Shown here piece by piece: positions 32,957 through 45,005 of a stretch of DNA of 64,000 nt. The stretch is from contig JAWWNJ010000001.1 in NCBI GenBank assembly GCA_037176885.1, positions 4,898,001 through 4,962,000 of the forward strand, written 5' to 3'. Under the pieces are notes generated by a model. That model was not told the origin of the DNA. It did no database searches and worked only from the letters and a program-made list of their open reading frames with translations. The position numbers and the translations under genes were made by a program. The first letter of the stretch is position 1, and every line of letters begins with the position of its first letter. The stretch comes from Favolaschia claudopus (Eukaryota > Basidiomycota > Agaricomycetes > Agaricales > Mycenaceae).

Positions 32957-35900
32957 TCAGTCAAAGATATCAGTCGCGTATCGTCCTTTGAGAATCTGGT
33001 CAAACTTCTTTGACGCCGCCTCAGTGTCGACGCTATCCGCATCCTGAATGATTTTAATTATACTAGTTTTGATGCCTTTAGCCACAGCGCCGGATCCGCA
33101 GGTGAAGAACTGGAATTGCCCTTGTGAGCTGATAGCCCAGATCCACTGATCTAACACGTACCGCTGCATTCTGGCGATAAGCTTCTACCACATCCGAAGC
33201 GTCCTTGAGAATTCGGCTATTACAGATCATGAGAACCTCTACAGACGAACGGAAATTCAAGGAACTGACTCCTGAACATATTTGCACCCAGCGGAGTCTT
33301 CGGCAGAGCGCGAAAATGCGGGACGAACATCCACAACCCCCAGCTTGATCCATTCAGCGAGGTCGGTATCATTGTAGAGAAAATCTTGCACGGGAGACCG
33401 GCAGCCAAAGAAGAGGAGCATCTTTCCAACATCTCGGCCCGAGGCTTTCTGAACGGCGCGTTCCTGTATGAAACCGCGCATGGGAGCGATGCCAGCCCCA
33501 GCGCAGAACATAACAATTGGAATTCTCGGATCCGATGGGGGATGGAAGGCTACAGCAGATGGGCGTACCGCCATCTGGACACGATCCCCGGGACGGAGAT
33601 TTGCAAGATAATTGCTTCCAACACCGAGGAACACTTCCGCCGTATCGCTATGACGGGTAGGAGACTCCAAGACGCTGACAGTGACGGTGATGTGTGCGGG
33701 ATTCCAAAGTGGCGAGGATGAGATGGAGTATTGGCGAACGCGCATGGCGGGGAGCATTTGTAGATAAGCTCCGAGCGGAAGTTGAATATCCTGGTGAGCT
33801 TCCAATAAATGGAGCACAGTGAGACGTTTTGCTTGCACGGCTTCGTTGTATGAGGATTTCAGTTCCTCCAGGTGAGTTCGCGTGGAATCAGCGGGTGGCA
33901 GCTCCAAGTAGGATTCCAAGATCGCGAGTGGTTGCGGGTTGAGCCAATTCGACATAGCCCGCAAGCACGTCCCATAGTTTGACAGGTTTACCGACGGGAA
34001 GTGAGGTGGGACCCGCCGAGGATAACACAACCTAAAGTAAACTCATTAGTATCACACTCGTGATGCAATTTAAAATATGAAGGAACTCGCCTCTTCTTCG
34101 TTGGATAATCCAAAATGAGCAAGGACACGATGGACATCCCTAGCCGGATTCTGCGGCAATCTGAGAGAAACAACATCAGCTGAAAGGAAAAAAATAAATA
34201 ATCCGAACACGAGCGACTTACATGGCTATATAATCCCCGGCTAGTCTCGTTGTTTAAATAGAGTCCAAGTCGAACGGAAGAGGCGAGACATACCTCGCGC
34301 TGTCATCCCTTGCGGAAGCTCGAATTCTGACGAGGGATAGATAGAATATCACAATAAGTGGACAACCCAGTCTTACGAACGTACCAATATGTCTCTTGAC
34401 AGGACCCGCCTCGAGTTAAAGTCCGGTTCTCCACAACACGTCCAAGCTGAGCATCCGGTTGCCGGAGAATGGACGCACGCTCATGAGCGGCATCCAAGGA
34501 TTTCACCTCGAGAACGGAGGCACGGCTATTCGCGCGTATTGTAGAATATTGCTATGTTAAAGAGAAGAAAAAGCAAACGTCAAAGCGAGGAAAGGGAAGA
34601 AAGGGAACTCACCTTTCTAAGCATATCCCATAGCTTCAGCTCAAATTCGTCAAACACTTGAAAGAAATCTCCTTTACTGGCATCTCCAACACCGCGCTCG
34701 AGAAGACGCTTTGCCCCATACTTCTCAAACAGCTCGTCACATAGCTTGGGGATGGCTTGGAAGCTATTCGTCCAGTCCGAGTTTCCGCATCCGAAAACAG
34801 CAAAGTGGACGCCATGGAGTGGGGTACCCTCGAGGTGTGTGACCCATTCAACAAATTGTGCGGCGTTATCTGCGGGTTGCCCTGTTCGAAGATAGTTGGA
34901 GATTTATCTCGGACGCTGGGATGAAGCAAGTACAGACCTTCGAATGAAGCGGTAATGATTACGACCGGGCCGTCCGTAGGTATCTTACCGAGTGCAGAAT
35001 CGAGGGTACCTATAGATGAGCGAAAGCCTAGGTCATGTTCGCTAAGATTTGCAAGGAACCAAAAAAGAAGAGGGGCACCATTCGAAGGACCCTCGATGGC
35101 GATCCTCTGCGCAAATGCCTCACTGGTGCCCGTATTGGAGCCATAGAAAACATAGAGCGGTGTGCCGTCCGTCCCAGTCGTCGGCGTAGGGCCACTGGTA
35201 CTAGCACCACTGAGCTTGAGAGCGGAAGATGGTGTAGCATAGAACAAGTGTTGATTATCGGTACGGCGGCGCGCGTGAATATAGAACCCCTTTGGTTTGA
35301 TAGTGAGCGTCTGTTTGAGCTGTAGGGTGTATGAAGGATCGGCAGGCGTGAGATCGAACTTTTGCAACACGGTCGCGAGGACGAGGCTTCAGTCCTTATC
35401 AGCAAATGTAAAATGGACCATGAACGACGACATCTTACATGACCTCTTGCCACGCAAATGCTCGTCCGATGCAGGCTCGTACGCCAAAGCCGAACTATCG
35501 AGACCATTTCAGAACTTCAGAACCCGAAGTGTGACGATGAGACATACGGGTTGCCAAGCGTTGGGCTTTGATGCATCAGAAATCCCGCGAAGATATTGAG
35601 GAAAAATCTCAAAACGTACCGGTAGTTTCTCAAACTTCCCATCCACATGACGTTCAGGACGGAACTCCTCCACCTACAATCAAGATAAATCATGAGTACG
35701 CCATTTTATCAAGAATAATACTTACATCTTCACCCCAGACCAACGGATCCCGATGCATATTCCAGACATGTACCAACATCGTGGTCCCCGCTTTCACAAA
35801 ATACTTTCCACCGCCGAGGGTGGTGTCTTGTAGTGGTGTAACGCCGCGTTTACTCGCAGTTGGTGTGAGGCGCAGGGTTTCGCGCATTACAGCTGTGGGC

Positions 35901-37541
35901 CACATCATTGTTTGCCAGGTGTAAGAAGAAAGAAAGAGAGAAACAAGAAAAAGTAAACATACCGGTGAGATAGGGTAAGTTGCTTAAATCGTCCACTTGA
36001 GCGGGGCGATTGCCAAGAACTGAATCGATTTCGGCCCGGACTTTGCGAAGGGCGGAGGGATTGCGGAGCAGGTGGTACACTGCGAATGTCAGCATTCCTA
36101 CCATGCGAAATGATGAGTTTTCGGGAGCACAAGGTTACGGATGAGCAGACCGGACGAAGTTTCGTGTCCTGGGTGAAATCATTCAGCTATTTCTTACGAA
36201 GTACCGACGTCCAGCTCGCACCTGCTATCAAGAACGTTATAAGCTGGCCGAAGCCGACAAATGAGTATTTCGAAGACCGGGGAAGGGAAACATAGAGAAA
36301 GCCACATACATTCCGCGCAATATTTTCCGCGCTCATCTTCCTTCCACTCTGCGGATCTTTCTGGTGCAGCATTGTATTCAGCATATCCTTCTTGTCGATC
36401 GGATTTGCCTGGCGCTCAGCCACCACTACGCAGGCAATTGAATCATCAGTATAAATCTCGAGATGGACTACTGGGACATTAGAGATGGAAAATCGAACTC
36501 GAAACGAACCCTGTTCAGCGAGATCCTTCATCAACTTGATATCCTCATGATATTTCGCATTTGTACCGAGAACGGCTTGGAGGATGCGGGGGCGCGAGGC
36601 GCGCAGATCGCTTTCTGCCAGGAAGTCACCCATGGCGACGACAAAAGGGACGGGTTTGTCCTATGAAGTGGTGAATAAGTGAAATGTACAAACTTCATGC
36701 AGAAGAAGACCAACTGAATAGAAGGAATTCATTCTCGACACCATTGGATGAGCATATGAGCTGAATACAAGATAGTTTCAGATGGTCACCTGTATGACAT
36801 AGAGCAATAGGAAATTGTGTCAAAGGTCAATCGCGTGAAGTCGTCTGCGGGGTCGAGGGTCGCGTGAGGCCCGAAGCTATTTATCATATTCACCTGCTGG
36901 TAAATAGTGAAGCAGCGTAACGAAACAGACGTACCGCTCCCACTGGGATCGATCAATTTGGGGGTGTCTATCGACGATACGGATAACTCACCTTCAATAC
37001 TAGTTGGTCGCATATATCGCGCATCTCTTCGATCATGCCTTTGATAGCCATAGGCCCGAATGCAGGCATGAGAAGGCGATCTATATCCCGAGAGAGGCAA
37101 TGATAAACGAGGGTAACAAGGGTACGGCCGGCGCGTACGTGCAACGAGGTAGTCCGGTTCATCGTTGAAGGCCTGAGAACTCTCATCAGCATGGGGAAGG
37201 TTGAGCACAGATGATATACTTACTGTGAAAAGACCATCCCCAAGAAGATTGCGGACCTGCAGCAAGCCAGCAGCCACCTGTTTCTGGAAACGCTTTTCAT
37301 CGGAGAGTTCATTTGCGAGGGCATAGGAGTTGACAGAGATGATGGTTGTGCCTGTTTCGACAGCAAGTCAGTGTGGCGACCGAATGCCTGATAGAGTCCT
37401 CTCACCGAGGATATTCAGCTGATATATTTCCCCGTACGTCTTGGCCAAGAGCGCGAACGAGTTCAGCGGGACATCCTTGTCCAGAGCAGTAACATTGCCA
37501 ATAAATGGGATTGAAGGAGGCTGAGGAATCGGGATACTCAT
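32957..37541 (-). CDS. CYP505-type P450-reductase fusion (P450foxy/BM3-like)
   Basis: This self-sufficient cytochrome P450 probably hydroxylates fatty acids. The chosen start is the second ATG (37539-37541), MSIPIPQPPSIPFIGN; the first at 37562 adds seven residues. The heme domain shows the I-helix LITFLIAGHETSSGMLTF, the ExxR motif MRETLRLTP and the heme-cysteine loop FGFGVRACIGRAFAWQE. The reductase half shows the FMN-site YVFYGSNTGTSEAFAQRI, VVIITASFEGQPADNAAQFV, RQYSISSSPLWNPAHI, MFCAGAGIAPMRGFIQERA and FTCGSGAVAKGIK. It ends RYATDIFD with the stop at 32957. More than fifteen short exons join, one only 18 bases (PNAWQP). One frameshift at a C run (33893-33895) interrupts the linker between AATR and DSTRTHLEELKSS; removing one base restores the frame. 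Confidence 0.88.
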
Positions 37542-38126
37542 GTTGAGTCTATGTCTAGTCATTGTGCGCGCCTGGACGTTTTATAGCACTCTGCAAACGG
37601 TCACCCGAAATCATTTGTTCCCTAGCTCGCCGTATCATGACCGGAGACGGATATAGATGAGACGAAAGTTCAGACAAGAAGCTTCGATTCACAAATAGAT
37701 TTGGCACAATGTCCCAAGTAAAGACGTCGGAGAGATCGTGACATGTTTTTCCAGAATGCGGCGGTCAAGATGCGGACTGGATGTGAGTGTGAAGTTTTCG
37801 CCGAATTCATCGGGCATTTCTGGCGGCCAATATTCCAAAGCCTTGTCCAGCAATTGTCCAAAGCTTGAGAGCCCCCCGGGCGGCCCCGTGGCGGGCGCAG
37901 GGTTTTGACGAGACTGATGAGAGACCGCAAAAAGTAGCTTTCAGGACATGGAGATTGGGTTGGCAACGATGGTTCTGGACAACAAGTGACGGACTTTGAC
38001 AGCAGTCACTGATGGCCGGCTCTCTTGAGATCAAACAAGGACAAACTCGCGCTCTGTGTTCCTCGACTGCCACTCCCAAATATTCGCTCGAGCTACTACT
38101 ATTGACGATCGGACCAAAAGCTTTGA
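37542..38126. other. Intergenic, P450 promoter and orphan-copy flank
   Basis: The right half (from about 37880) is homologous to the upstream flank of the orphan gene at 13376-13620 (for example gccactcccaaatattcgct against gccactccgaaatattcgct on the other strand). No intact gene. Confidence 0.45.
37579..37585 (-). promoter_or_regulatory. TATA box of the P450 fusion gene
   Basis: The minus strand reads CTATAAAACG 38 bases upstream of the chosen start codon. The short distance supports a start at or close to 37541. Confidence 0.6.
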
Positions 38127-38345
38127 AATGGCTTTTTACTCCGGGAATAACACTGTCTATCCTAAGTCCACCCGGAACGCGCAAGGTCGCGGCCCTTGCG
38201 GCAGCGCGGCTCGCTGAAAAAAGGACACCGACGCCACGGGGACATGGGGATTGATGTCAAACGCTCGTGGGGAGAGTTCTCGCGCGGACCAAATTTCAAC
38301 GAGAATCTCACTATTGGAAAGTTTGTCCATCGGGTTGTTCGTTGG
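38127..38345 (+). pseudogene. Decayed copy of the orphan gene (exon 1)
   Basis: The sequence encodes MAFYSGNNTVYPKSTRNAQG, close to the orphan protein at 12854-13375, then hits TGA after about 30 codons. After the stop, one frame over, it continues KKGHRRHGDMGIDVKRSWGE and FNENLTIGKFVHRVVR. That matches the rest of exon 1 with changes at several positions, including loss of a tryptophan. Exon 2 and exon 3 are not found. The copy is therefore dead, while the lectin next to it is intact. Confidence 0.8.
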
Positions 38346-39031
38346 TTGTTCGTGCATTAATTTACTTATACAGGATCCGAGCGCCAGATAGCGAGGAACC
38401 CGTATGTTGACCTAACGGAAAAGATACTATCACGGATAGAATCGCAAACTGCTCAAGGCCCCGCCCATCGATACCAACTTGCATCCATCCCTTGAAGCCT
38501 GATATTAGTGCGCTGGGGTTATCGGTCTTCTGCATCAATCCGACCGTGCTATTCTCCAGAATCTCCACTTCGCTCAGGATTTAGAGCGTTCTCTTTCAAC
38601 AAGACTGCTAACGCTCGCTTGCGGTGGTTGCCACTGACAGTGTAACACTAGGTATGTAGCTATTTCCAGCTCGTAGTGACGCACCTCTCGTGAAGGTAAG
38701 TGGGTCGCTACTAAACTATGCGTGTTAACCGACCACCCAGGGCTCTTCATGGCATACAAAATACTCAAGCTGCGCTAGTACTAGCATTCTAATCCGCCTG
38801 CCCCCTTTAAAAATTCATTTACACCAGATTTCGCAGGTTCATCGTTCTAACCGTTTCTTCTTTCGATAATCTAACTTGTGAGAGCCTGGCCACTGGAATG
38901 AAAGATACCCACCTCTTGACCCGGTGTATCCACCGCCGTGGCTGACTAGCCAGGGTCGAGGTATATAAAAGCCAGTGGATGGCTCTTTCTCCAGTGTCTA
39001 ACACCTGGCTGTTCACTTCTCCTCAGAAAGC
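38346..39031. other. Spacer upstream of lectin 2
   Basis: Homologous to 12128-12853 in inverted orientation, for example gatactatcacggatagaat near 38424. It contains the lectin promoter. No coding exon. Confidence 0.55.
38962..38969 (+). promoter_or_regulatory. TATA box of lectin copy 2
   Basis: The sequence tatataaa lies about 63 bases before the start at 39032, inside cgaggtatataaaagccagtg. The same core with two changes is present upstream of lectin copy 1. Confidence 0.75.
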
Positions 39032-40047
39032 ATGGCGTACAGCGGTTTCTGTGAGTAATAGCTCTTTCTATGGAGCATCTTCCGGCGTCATTCTAGCGAT
39101 ATAACCTGGTACCGCTAGATACAATTACCAACATGGCATCGCGGACGAGACTCGATCTTGAAGGAGGTGACTCTTTCGAAGTTCTACTTTCTTGATTGCA
39201 AGAAACGTTCTGACTGAAAATGTGGGGACTTGTAGGGAATAGAGCCGACGGTGAGTAAATCTGAGGGATTGCTACGATTGCGATGCACTCGACTACAGCT
39301 CCGAGCCCACAACAGGAACCAAAGTAGTCGCCTGGTCCGCGCACCAGCCGACCGATCAGGATTATCTTAATCAAGTATGGGAAATTCAGCCTTCGAACAG
39401 CGCTAGCCAGGGCCAGAATACATTCGCCAACGCGGGTAAGAGCCGCTATACCATCGCCAACGCGAGGACCGGGACATATCTCGAAGCTGTGAACGGTGTT
39501 GGCGGTGAGGAATTTCAAATTTTGTTTCTGATTTGATTTGATTCGTGAGCTCATTGCGAGAATAAAATTTTCAGATGACGGTGCGGGTAAAGACGGAGTC
39601 CAGATCACCTGCTCGAAGGCGGGTGAGGACAGGCCGTCCTATCAGGAATGGAAGATCATCAGTGCTCCTTGGGAATACATGGGAAATAACGGGTGAGCTT
39701 CGGTTTTATGAAATCTAGCCATTTGCATGTTCTTTCTTCCTTGACGCATCTCAGGATCGTCAACGTCGCTTCAGGCCGTGAGTATTTTACAATCACGCTC
39801 CCTGCTACTAATACCGCAAATCAAAGTGTTGATGGACGTGGAGGGTGGGTGAGTGGAACAAATACTTCTGTGGCGTGACGCGTCTCGGACTTACAATCTC
39901 AGATCGCGCACCACTGGCAGGGGCACCAAGATTCAGATGCATCGTGCCAGTGGTAACATTGAGGCTGATAGAGAGCTGTTCTGGCTCATAGAACATGCTG
40001 AATATTCCAGACCCGGTACTCAGTCGGCTGAGATCCCAAGCCCTTAG
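39032..40047 (+). CDS. Beta-trefoil (ricin-B/CCL2-like) lectin, copy 2
   Basis: This is the paralogue of the lectin at 11054-12127. It starts MAYSGF and splices to YNITNMASRTRLDLEGG (or YTITN at the junction), a short exon NRAD, then SEPTTGTKVVAWSAHQPTDQ and YLNQVWEIQPSNS. Next come YTIANARTGTYLEAVNGVG, DRPSYQEWKIISAPWEYMG, and two short exons IVNVASG and LLMDVEGG. The last exon gives RTTGRGTKIQMHRASGN, RELFWLIEHAEYSRPGTQ and ends AEIPSP with TAG at 40045-40047. All exons join in frame. The Q-x-W triplets are present (QVW, QEW) and no signal peptide is seen. The protein is about 180 residues and differs from copy 1 enough that sugar specificity may differ. Confidence 0.85.
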
Positions 40048-40150
40048 CCCAGACGATTCGGAGGTCAGCGAGAACGACGCGTAATGGGATTCTGGGAAGG
40101 TATTACGGCGGCCAGATATGTAGAAGAATTTGTTCAGTGAATTGATTGAT

Positions 40151-41386
40151 TTATCGCAGTGTGTTATGGTAAATCGGCCAGGCCCAAGATCCTTCGCTTG
40201 AGCTCGAGGATGATTCGAATGTGGCCACCGAGGATTGGATCACTTTGCAATGCAAGAACTCTGCGAACGGAGAGAAGTTGTCAAGAACTGAAGAGATCAT
40301 CAGGGGAAAAAATACGTTATAAATATTACCAGTAGGACGGAACGTCGTGAGTTGAGTCTGGGTACTTGAGTAATGGTTGTACTTTGTTTTGAAGTTTGAA
40401 AAAGCACCTAAGTAATATCTATTTAATCCCGGGTTCTTTTTTACCACGTTCCGGAGGGTAGAGAATGTACATGTCTCCATCTAGATCTGTGGTCATAAGT
40501 ATCATTGTATCAATGGTTTGAACAAGGTTTGAACAACCGATTCTTCGAGCGGGGCCACACTCACCGGATCGGATTCTCGGAAGTTCAGCTGCTTGGACTA
40601 CCACACTATATCTGCTCATACACAAAGCGCAGGTGCGACGAGATCACAAGGACTTGTCTCCCCATGTTCTTTTTACTTGAAAGAATCACAAGTTCAACCG
40701 TGGGAGCTTTCGATCAGATAGCTCATCATTTTCTGATCACTTTGGCAAGACCTTCCAATGTAAACACCTTGCCCTTTGCTCTTGACCATCATCCCCGCTG
40801 ATCCAAGAATGAGGGTCAGACGTAATTCAAACCTCAAACCGACTACAATCCTTCTTACTCCTGAACTGTCTTTACGCACATTCGGCTTCGGCAATTTGAT
40901 CACTGGCGACTGGCTGTCGTAGACTCGCAATCATTGAGTTCCCGAATCCAGGCTTCGAGCAAGCTTGGAGCGATGGTACTTGGACAGCTTGGGCCTGTGT
41001 CTTGGTGACTAGATTCGAGCTTACATTCTTGGATATAGCAACAATTACAAACTCCTGGCCCTCTGGAATTCTCTAAACAAACTCTAGTATCTCCGTGCGC
41101 GAATAAGTACTATCTATGGGACTGGATCTTTCCAATGACGCGCTTCGAAATGTTTTGACTCTTGATTGTACGCTTTTCCACTCAATCGGGTATTCAGAAT
41201 ACGAACACTAACTTGCTGGTGCAGTCCTGGCTCCGCAGTGCGACACAATATTGTGTTGACAAAGCATTAGCCGCGAGAACCGGAGTATAGTAAGGCCACG
41301 GACCCGCAAGTTGGAGGATTGATAATGCTACAGACTTGTTTAAAAGCATGCTTGCGGCCGTTATATTCGCGGAACATTAACTGTTC
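40151..41386. other. Intergenic, lectin 2 / SDR
   Basis: No gene, repeat or strong promoter element was recognised in 1.2 kb of AT-rich sequence. Open frames are all under 110 codons and lack family resemblance. Confidence 0.4.
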
Positions 41387-42854
41387 ATGTCTTTGCCTGA
41401 ATTTTCACGCTCGACGACTGCAGATGAAGTCGCAGACGCATTTGCGGAAGAGATCAAGGACAAAAACGGTTCTCATTCCTCTTTCCAAATCTTCTCCTTC
41501 CTTGCTTCTTCATTCGCTCAAAACGAGTTTTCGACTCGCTGACACTCGCAATTCAGTGCTCATCACCGGCACCTCACTCAATGGGATCGGCTTCTACGCC
41601 GCTCAAGTGATCGCCAAATACGCCAACTTGGTTATCATAACCGGATACAACTCGGAGAGGTATTACGTCGTCGAACTCTGCTCCCTGAGAGCCCGAACTG
41701 ACCATCTATCTCTTCGAAGGCTGAAGCTATCGAGAGATGCGATTCAGAACGAAGTCCCTGGTGCAAACATCCGTCTCCTCATACTCGATCTTTCTTCGCT
41801 GTCCGCCGTACGCAACGCCGCTGCAGAAGTGAATGCTTACTCTGAGCCACTCCACGTATGTTATCTCAGAAGATCTAAATGGTGGTATTCGTTTTGTTGA
41901 ACCAGGAGCTTTTCAGGTCATCATCCACAACGCAGCTGCCGCGCTCGTCCCGCTCAAACTCACGGAAGATGGCAAAACCGAGCGCCAAATCGCCACCGCG
42001 CACATCGGCCCGTTCCTCTTCACCAAGCTCGTCTTGGCGAAGATCCTTGCGTCTGCAACCTCTACCTACGTTCCGCGTGTTGTGACCGTCTCTAGTGACG
42101 GCCATCTCAGCGCATCCGCTATGAACTTCAACTTGTTTAGGAACCCCGGATCTGAGCCGAAGAGCACCTTGGGGTTCACGATATATTCCCAGGCTAAGAG
42201 CGCCAATATTCTCTTTGTTAAAGAGTTGTCGAAGCGAAGTGGGGGGCGGATCAATGGGTATAGTTTGCATCCGGGAGGTACGATTATCGTATGAATTTGC
42301 TTTGCTCAAAGGCTGATTATATCGTTGGCTCACAGTGGTTTTAACGAATTTCATTCAAAAGGAGGAGTCTATTGAGACCTTCAGAGAAATGGGTACGTCC
42401 GCGGTGCAGTTTCTTTTCTGAGTTGGAGGAAGCAATTTATTTCGATTTCTTCCGATAGGTGCCATAGGAGACGACGGCATCCTCAAGATGGAGAACTATG
42501 AGTGGAAAACACTCCCTCAAGGCGCAGCAACGTAAGTAAGCTAGCGCTTATGTGCGTTTAATGCGATTCACAATGTCGTTGTTCAACGGATATCCATGTA
42601 CAGCATCGTCACAGCAGCATTTGACCCCAGATTGAACGGTTCGTCTATTCTGCTTTCATTTTCATTACAAAGCTAGGTATGTTTAAATTCTCCTTTGGCT
42701 GACTTCTTTTATCGCAGATCTACCAGGATCCTTCCTTGAGGATTCAAACATCGCCGCTGATGATCGGGTTGCTGAACATTGCAAGGATCCTGCGAACGCG
42801 GAGAAGTTGTGGGAAGTCACGGAAGAGGTGATTGGGGAGAAATTTGAGTTCTAG
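41387..42854 (+). CDS. Short-chain dehydrogenase/reductase
   Basis: The product is a classical NAD(P)-dependent oxidoreductase, close to fungal retinol-dehydrogenase-like SDRs; the substrate is unknown. The ATG at 41387 gives MSLPEFSRSTTADEVADAFA, and the next exon supplies the cofactor motif VLITGTSLNGIGFYAAQVIA. Then follow YNSERLKLSRDAIQNEVPGA, LLILDLSSLSAVRNAAAEV, IIHNAAAALVPLKL (in place of the NNAG motif), VVTVSSDGHLSA, the catalytic YSQAKSANILF and HPGVVLTNFIQKEESI. The end is EVIGEKFEF with TAG at 42852-42854. Exons join in frame, about 330 residues. The HNAAA variant is common in this fungal subgroup. Confidence 0.85.
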
Positions 42855-42964
42855 TATTACTATGTTGCAAAATCGGATATTTGGTGAATAGAAGTCGAGT
42901 AACGATCCGTTTCAAACTACATTCAACAAGTTATAAAGTAATCAAAGGCAGTGACTGTACAGTA

Positions 42965-43821
42965 TCATGCCGGCGATCGAATGTCTTTCGTTGGCGTGGC
43001 CAATGAACTGTGTGTAATGAGAAACTCCTTCAACGCTTTCTTTATATCAGCAATCTGGCCGCTTTTGAATCCCGCCGTTTGGAGAGTCGCCTCCGACACT
43101 TCAAGAAGCGATCCCGCCGTTCGGAACTCTTCTTCTTCTAGCCGTTTGCGAATATTTTCGCCGAGCCCATAACGTTGGCAAAATTCTGCCACCGTCATAG
43201 CGGGCACGTAGAATGGCTTTCCATTGACGGAGACGAAATGTCGCTCCTGTTCAACGGGATCTTTTGGGGGTTGATCTTTCAGAATTTAAGCAGTTGTCAA
43301 CGAGTTCTTACCGGGGTTTGGTGTAGCAATGCTGGATGATGCGCTTGTTCCGACCGTATTTACACCTGCTGTGTTATTGCGTGAAGATTTAACCAGGGCT
43401 TTCTATGATAAGCTTACTTATGGCAGAGGACTTTGAGCTTCCTTCAACTCGATCTTGAGGTACGCTGGAGGACAAGTTACTCATTATATTGGATGGTGTG
43501 GAAGTTTGGGTACTAGTAAGATACTTACAGACGATTGCGCTGATAAATAGCCTTTGAATGTGACTCGAAGGTCTTCATCTTTGACGCCGAGCCTGTGCTA
43601 ACACGCAATTTTCTATGTCGAACAAGACCGATGACATGATGAACGGTAGAACATCTGTCCAAATCAGGCACGAAGGGTCGGGGTGAGACGGGGGAAGCTA
43701 GCGGGGCACCTTTCCTCCGCGTCCTTTGAGAAAACTTGTCCAATGATAGATCGCGGGCTGAGGGTTCCTCCGTATTTTCAGTCGGCGAGACCTCCACTAT
43801 ATAGACGTCTGACTGACCCAA
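42965..43821 (-). CDS. Unknown protein with C-terminal SAM-like helical domain
   Basis: Exons at 42965-43260, about 43315-43372, about 43418-43464 and 43525-43821 join in frame. The C-terminal 100 residues run ERHFVSVNGKPFYVPAMTVA, EFCQRYGLGENIRKRLEEEE, FRTAGSLLEVSEATLQTAGF and KSGQIADIKKALKEFL. The helix spacing and the alternating leucines resemble a sterile-alpha-motif-like fold, which mediates oligomerisation; this is judged from pattern only. The middle is Ser/Thr-rich and low in complexity. The N-terminal limit is uncertain: 43821 is the first start of the longest frame, and there may be a further exon. It is divergent to the Gly-rich gene at 44179. Confidence 0.5.
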
Positions 43822-44178
43822 GTAGTACCAGTCGCCAGATATTTGCGAGAGAGCAGACGAGCATCACTAGGGTCGGTCTTGGCTCTATTTGAGTCGTTCC
43901 GCAGCAGAATACGGGCGGGGTTCTGAAAGCCGTCTCACACATAGCGCCTATTCGTCCATTTATAGTAGAGTTCAAGACGCTCTGGGCTGTTCGGGAGGCA
44001 CTGTTTCTGATGAAAATGACCGGCAGGGGTCTCCATTCAGCCTCTGTCTCCTTTCATGCTGTGATTCCTTCATGACTCCTGTCGTTCTGTCTCTGGGGTA
44101 AGCGCTCGCGGGGACTTGTTATAGGAACAAATAGATAAATAACCTGCAATCTATGCGCCTTGTTACTCGACGAAAACG
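43822..44178. other. Divergent intergenic region
   Basis: This lies between two divergently transcribed unknown genes and should hold both promoters. No TATA box is clear. Confidence 0.35.
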
Positions 44179-45005
44179 ATGATCATGCTGAACCCTGAAG
44201 AACCGGAGACGGTGGTCAATTACAACACTACCATTAAAGGTCGCGTACCTCCCTCAGAATACATAGTAACCCGCTCATGATGTGCTTAGGAGGAATTGGA
44301 GGTGACGGTGGGGATGGAGGTACTCTCGGCGGACGTGGAGGAGTGGGAGAAGGGGCCAGCATGACTAACAACGTTAACACCAACTCGTTCATCATGAACA
44401 ATTGGATCGGTACAATGTCGCTCTTCGTCCATAAACCCTTACTGAACAGCGTACGTCCTAGGATTGGATCTGGACAGTCTTTTGGCAGGTTTCCTCAACA
44501 GTAAGCGCTTGATCACTCACCCAAATTTCAAACTTTACACGTACCCTCAGTCGGAAAGGAATCTACGGGTGCGGACGCCGTCAACCTCTCCCTGTTGGAA
44601 CAGCTGTCGAAAGAGGGAGCATTTAAATATGAGGAGCTTCGCCGACTGCAGCCACCCAGTCAGTGGCCTGCGCTGAATCAATCTCCGTCACCAAGGTCTA
44701 CCACACCCAATCCATCGTCAACAGATGCTGCACAGTATAATCGCGAAAATATCAAAAGAGTTCATCAAAGTAGAATTCATATCGGCTCGGCGTTTCGTGA
44801 TCGACTCACCCACTCTGCAGAAGATCATCAGCGAAAGAAGCGAAGAATAGCGGCTGGCGATACGTTCTATGCTCTCGGTGAGCAATCTTCTTTGAGTTTC
44901 TGGTTGGCCGTTGACCCAGGAGTCCTGGTGCAGGTGCCCGTCGTCGGAGGAAGATCTCCCACAGCGATGGTTATTACAGTCATGACCATGGTTCGAGTCC
45001 AATGA
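44179..45005 (+). CDS. Unknown Gly-rich protein
   Basis: The ATG at 44179 starts MIMLNPEEPETVVNYNTTIK. A splice (donor gtcgcg after 44240) leads to a glycine-rich stretch GGIGGDGGDGGTLGGRGGVG, then MTNNVNTNSFIMNNW. Two more exons give GLDLDSLLAGFLN and KESTGADAVNLSLLEQLSK, then KEGAFKYEELRRLQPPSQW. The rest is polar and disordered-looking, with a basic patch HQRKKRR that could be a nuclear signal. The frame stays open to TGA at 45003-45005, but a good donor at 44878 could lead to further exons. The glycine pattern (GGxGGxGG) recurs in many agaricomycete proteins of unknown role. No domain assigned. Confidence 0.45.

Larger units (their letters stand above)
37880..40150 (+). repeat. Segmental duplication, arm 2 (orphan + lectin)
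   Basis: This is the inverted counterpart of 10560-13620. The order is kept (orphan flank, orphan exon 1, spacer, TATA box, lectin, 3' flank), but orphan exons 2-3 are missing, so arm 2 is shorter. Even the lectin 3' flank (ttcagtgaattgattgattt) resembles the 3' flanks at 10.6 and 11.0 kb. Confidence 0.75.

Noticed and set aside
33386..33721. Plus-strand 111-codon frame
   Set aside because: Antisense shadow of the P450 reductase domain.
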